Assembly: GCA_900548485.1 (NCBI GenBank)
Contig: URKL01000125.1
Span: 1 to 5,906 of the forward strand
DNA length: 5,906 nt
DNA from: an uncultured Succinatimonas sp.
GTDB lineage: Bacteria; Pseudomonadota; Gammaproteobacteria; Enterobacterales; Succinivibrionaceae
Reading direction: 5' to 3'
Position 1 is the stretch's first letter, and the number at the start of each line of letters is the position of its first letter. Under the pieces are notes generated by a model. The model was not told where the DNA came from. It ran no database searches and worked only from the letters and a program-made list of their open reading frames with translations. Below, one piece after another: positions 4,589-5,906 of the stretch. The position numbers and the translations under genes are program-made.

Positions 4589-5906
4589 ATGCGTACTAGT
4601 AAATATCTTATTTCCACTCTTAAAGAAACTCCTGCCGAAGCTTCCGTCGACAGCCATCGTTTAATGTTACGTGCAGGCATGATCCGCCAGATTGCCTCCG
4701 GTGTCTATACTTGGTTACCTTCAGGCATGCGCGTACTCTCTAAAGTAAATAAAATTGTCCGTGAAGAAATGGATCGTACCGGTGCTTTAGAAATTGCTAT
4801 GCCTATGGTTCAACCTGCAGAATTGTGGAAAGAATCTGGTCGTTACACCAAGTATGGTCCCGAATTATGTCGTTTTAAAGATCGTAAGCAAAACGAATTT
4901 TGTCTAGGTCCTACTCATGAAGAGGTTGTAACAGATATTGCTCGTCGCGAAATTAAAACTGCAAGACAATTACCTTTATGTGTCTATCAAATCCAAAATA
5001 AATTTCGTGATGAAATTCGCCCACGTTTTGGCGTAATGCGTGGCCGTGAATTTTTAATGAAAGATGCTTACTCTTTCCATATTGACAAAGAATCCTTAGC
5101 TCAAACCTATCAAGATATGTATGATGCTTATAGTCGCGTCTTCACTCGTATGGGATTGGAGTTTCGACCAGTTGAAGCTGATACCGGATCTATCGGTGGT
5201 AACCATTCCCATGAATTCCAAGCTTTAGCTGATGCAGGTGAGGATATTATTGCTTGGTCTGATGGCTCTAACTATGCAGCTAATATTGAAATGGCCGAAG
5301 CTTTAGCTCCTAGTTATGAGCGTGAGGCTCCTAAAGATGCCTATTATGAAGTTGCAACTCCTAATTGCCATACTGTTGATGAAGCTGTAGCAAAGCTTGG
5401 TGTTAAAACTGAGCAGATGTTAAAGAGTTTAATTGTTCATGGTAATAAGCTTGAAGATGGTAGCTATGAGTTAGTTATGATCTGCTTATGTGGCAATCAA
5501 GAACTCAATGAGGTAAAAGCTGCTAAAGTTGCAGGATTACAAGATCCTATCGAATTTGCAACTGAAGAAGAAATCAACAAATTTACCGGAGCTTCTACTG
5601 GCTCTTTAGGACCTGTAGGATTTAAAGGCCGTATCTTAGTTGACCGTACTGCAGATAAGATGAGCAATTTTGCTTGTGGAGCTAATAAGACTGGCTTCCA
5701 CTTAAATTCTGTAAACTGGGATCGTGATGTTCCTAATTATGAAGTTTACGATCTCCGTAATGTTGAGGAAGGTGATCCTAGCCCAGATGGCAATGGTATC
5801 TTACACTTACGTCGCGGTATCGAAGTTGGTCAGGTATTTATGTTAGGAACTAAATATTCTGAGTCTATGGGAGCTACCATTACTGACGAGAACGGTAAGA
5901 ATATCC
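4589..5906 (+). CDS. proS: Prolyl-tRNA synthetase, partial (C-terminal part beyond window)
   Basis: This cytoplasmic class II aminoacyl-tRNA synthetase charges tRNA-Pro with proline using ATP. The first 439 codons are present; the E. coli enzyme is 572 residues, so about the last quarter is missing. The N-terminus ([18 protein letters not shown], then [14 protein letters not shown]) is that of the bacterial-type enzyme. Visible elements are the LGPTHEE proline/ATP-site segment, motif 2 [10 protein letters not shown] from residue 139, [11 protein letters not shown], and [14 protein letters not shown]. The inserted editing domain that hydrolyses mischarged Ala-tRNA-Pro follows from about residue 225. 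Lys279 falls exactly at the catalytic lysine position of E. coli, and the GAN-x4-H histidine is residue 371 (E. coli 369). Editing therefore appears intact. The anticodon-binding domain lies off the right edge. ATG at 4589 fits the family N-terminus. Its ribosome site is weak (GGA at 4580-4582). Monocistronic as far as can be seen. Confidence 0.98.
   Translation, partial: MRTSKYLISTLKETPAEASVDSHRLMLRAGMIRQIASGVYTWLPSGMRVLSKVNKIVREEMDRTGALEIAMPMVQPAELWKESGRYTKYGPELCRFKDRKQNEFCLGPTHEEVVTDIARREIKTARQLPLCVYQIQNKFRDEIRPRFGVMRGREFLMKDAYSFHIDKESLAQTYQDMYDAYSRVFTRMGLEFRPVEADTGSIGGNHSHEFQALADAGEDIIAWSDGSNYAANIEMAEALAPSYEREAPKDAYYEVATPNCHTVDEAVAKLGVKTEQMLKSLIVHGNKLEDGSYELVMICLCGNQELNEVKAAKVAGLQDPIEFATEEEINKFTGASTGSLGPVGFKGRILVDRTADKMSNFACGANKTGFHLNSVNWDRDVPNYEVYDLRNVEEGDPSPDGNGILHLRRGIEVGQVFMLGTKYSESMGATITDENGKNI

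Overview
The window is AT-rich bacterial DNA with strong Shine-Dalgarno (SD) sites and a gammaproteobacterial-type prolyl-tRNA synthetase. From memory of the E. coli protein, the synthetase is nearly colinear with it. Low GC, a TRAP transporter and cysteine-rich proteins would suit an anaerobic gut gammaproteobacterium such as a member of the Succinivibrionaceae. That placement is inference and no single marker here proves it.

Layout. The left half (about 92-2981, minus strand) is a complete tripartite TRAP transporter operon. It is read dctQ (small membrane subunit), dctM (large membrane subunit), dctP (periplasmic binding protein). dctQ and dctM overlap by one base and dctP follows after 41 bases. 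Facing away from it is a plus-strand GntR-type regulator of the FCD subfamily (3299-4030). The 317-base divergent gap between the two start codons holds three copies of the 13-mer ACTAAAATACAAG. One lies in a perfect 26-bp palindrome just upstream of dctQ, one is a lone half-site in mid-gap, and one is a partly decayed palindrome just upstream of the regulator. The simplest reading is that the regulator controls both the transporter and itself through these sites. An acidic ligand, probably the transported substrate or a derivative, would relieve or trigger that control.

Right of the regulator, a strong bidirectional terminator (4061-4102) separates it from a convergent minus-strand gene for a 77-residue membrane protein with a cysteine cluster, of uncertain family. 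Divergent from that gene, proS starts at 4589 and runs off the right edge. A perfect 17-bp palindrome overlaps its best -10 hexamer.

No mobile elements, CRISPR arrays, tRNA or rRNA genes were seen. The window is mostly ordinary. The parts worth a second look are the operator set and the small cysteine protein.
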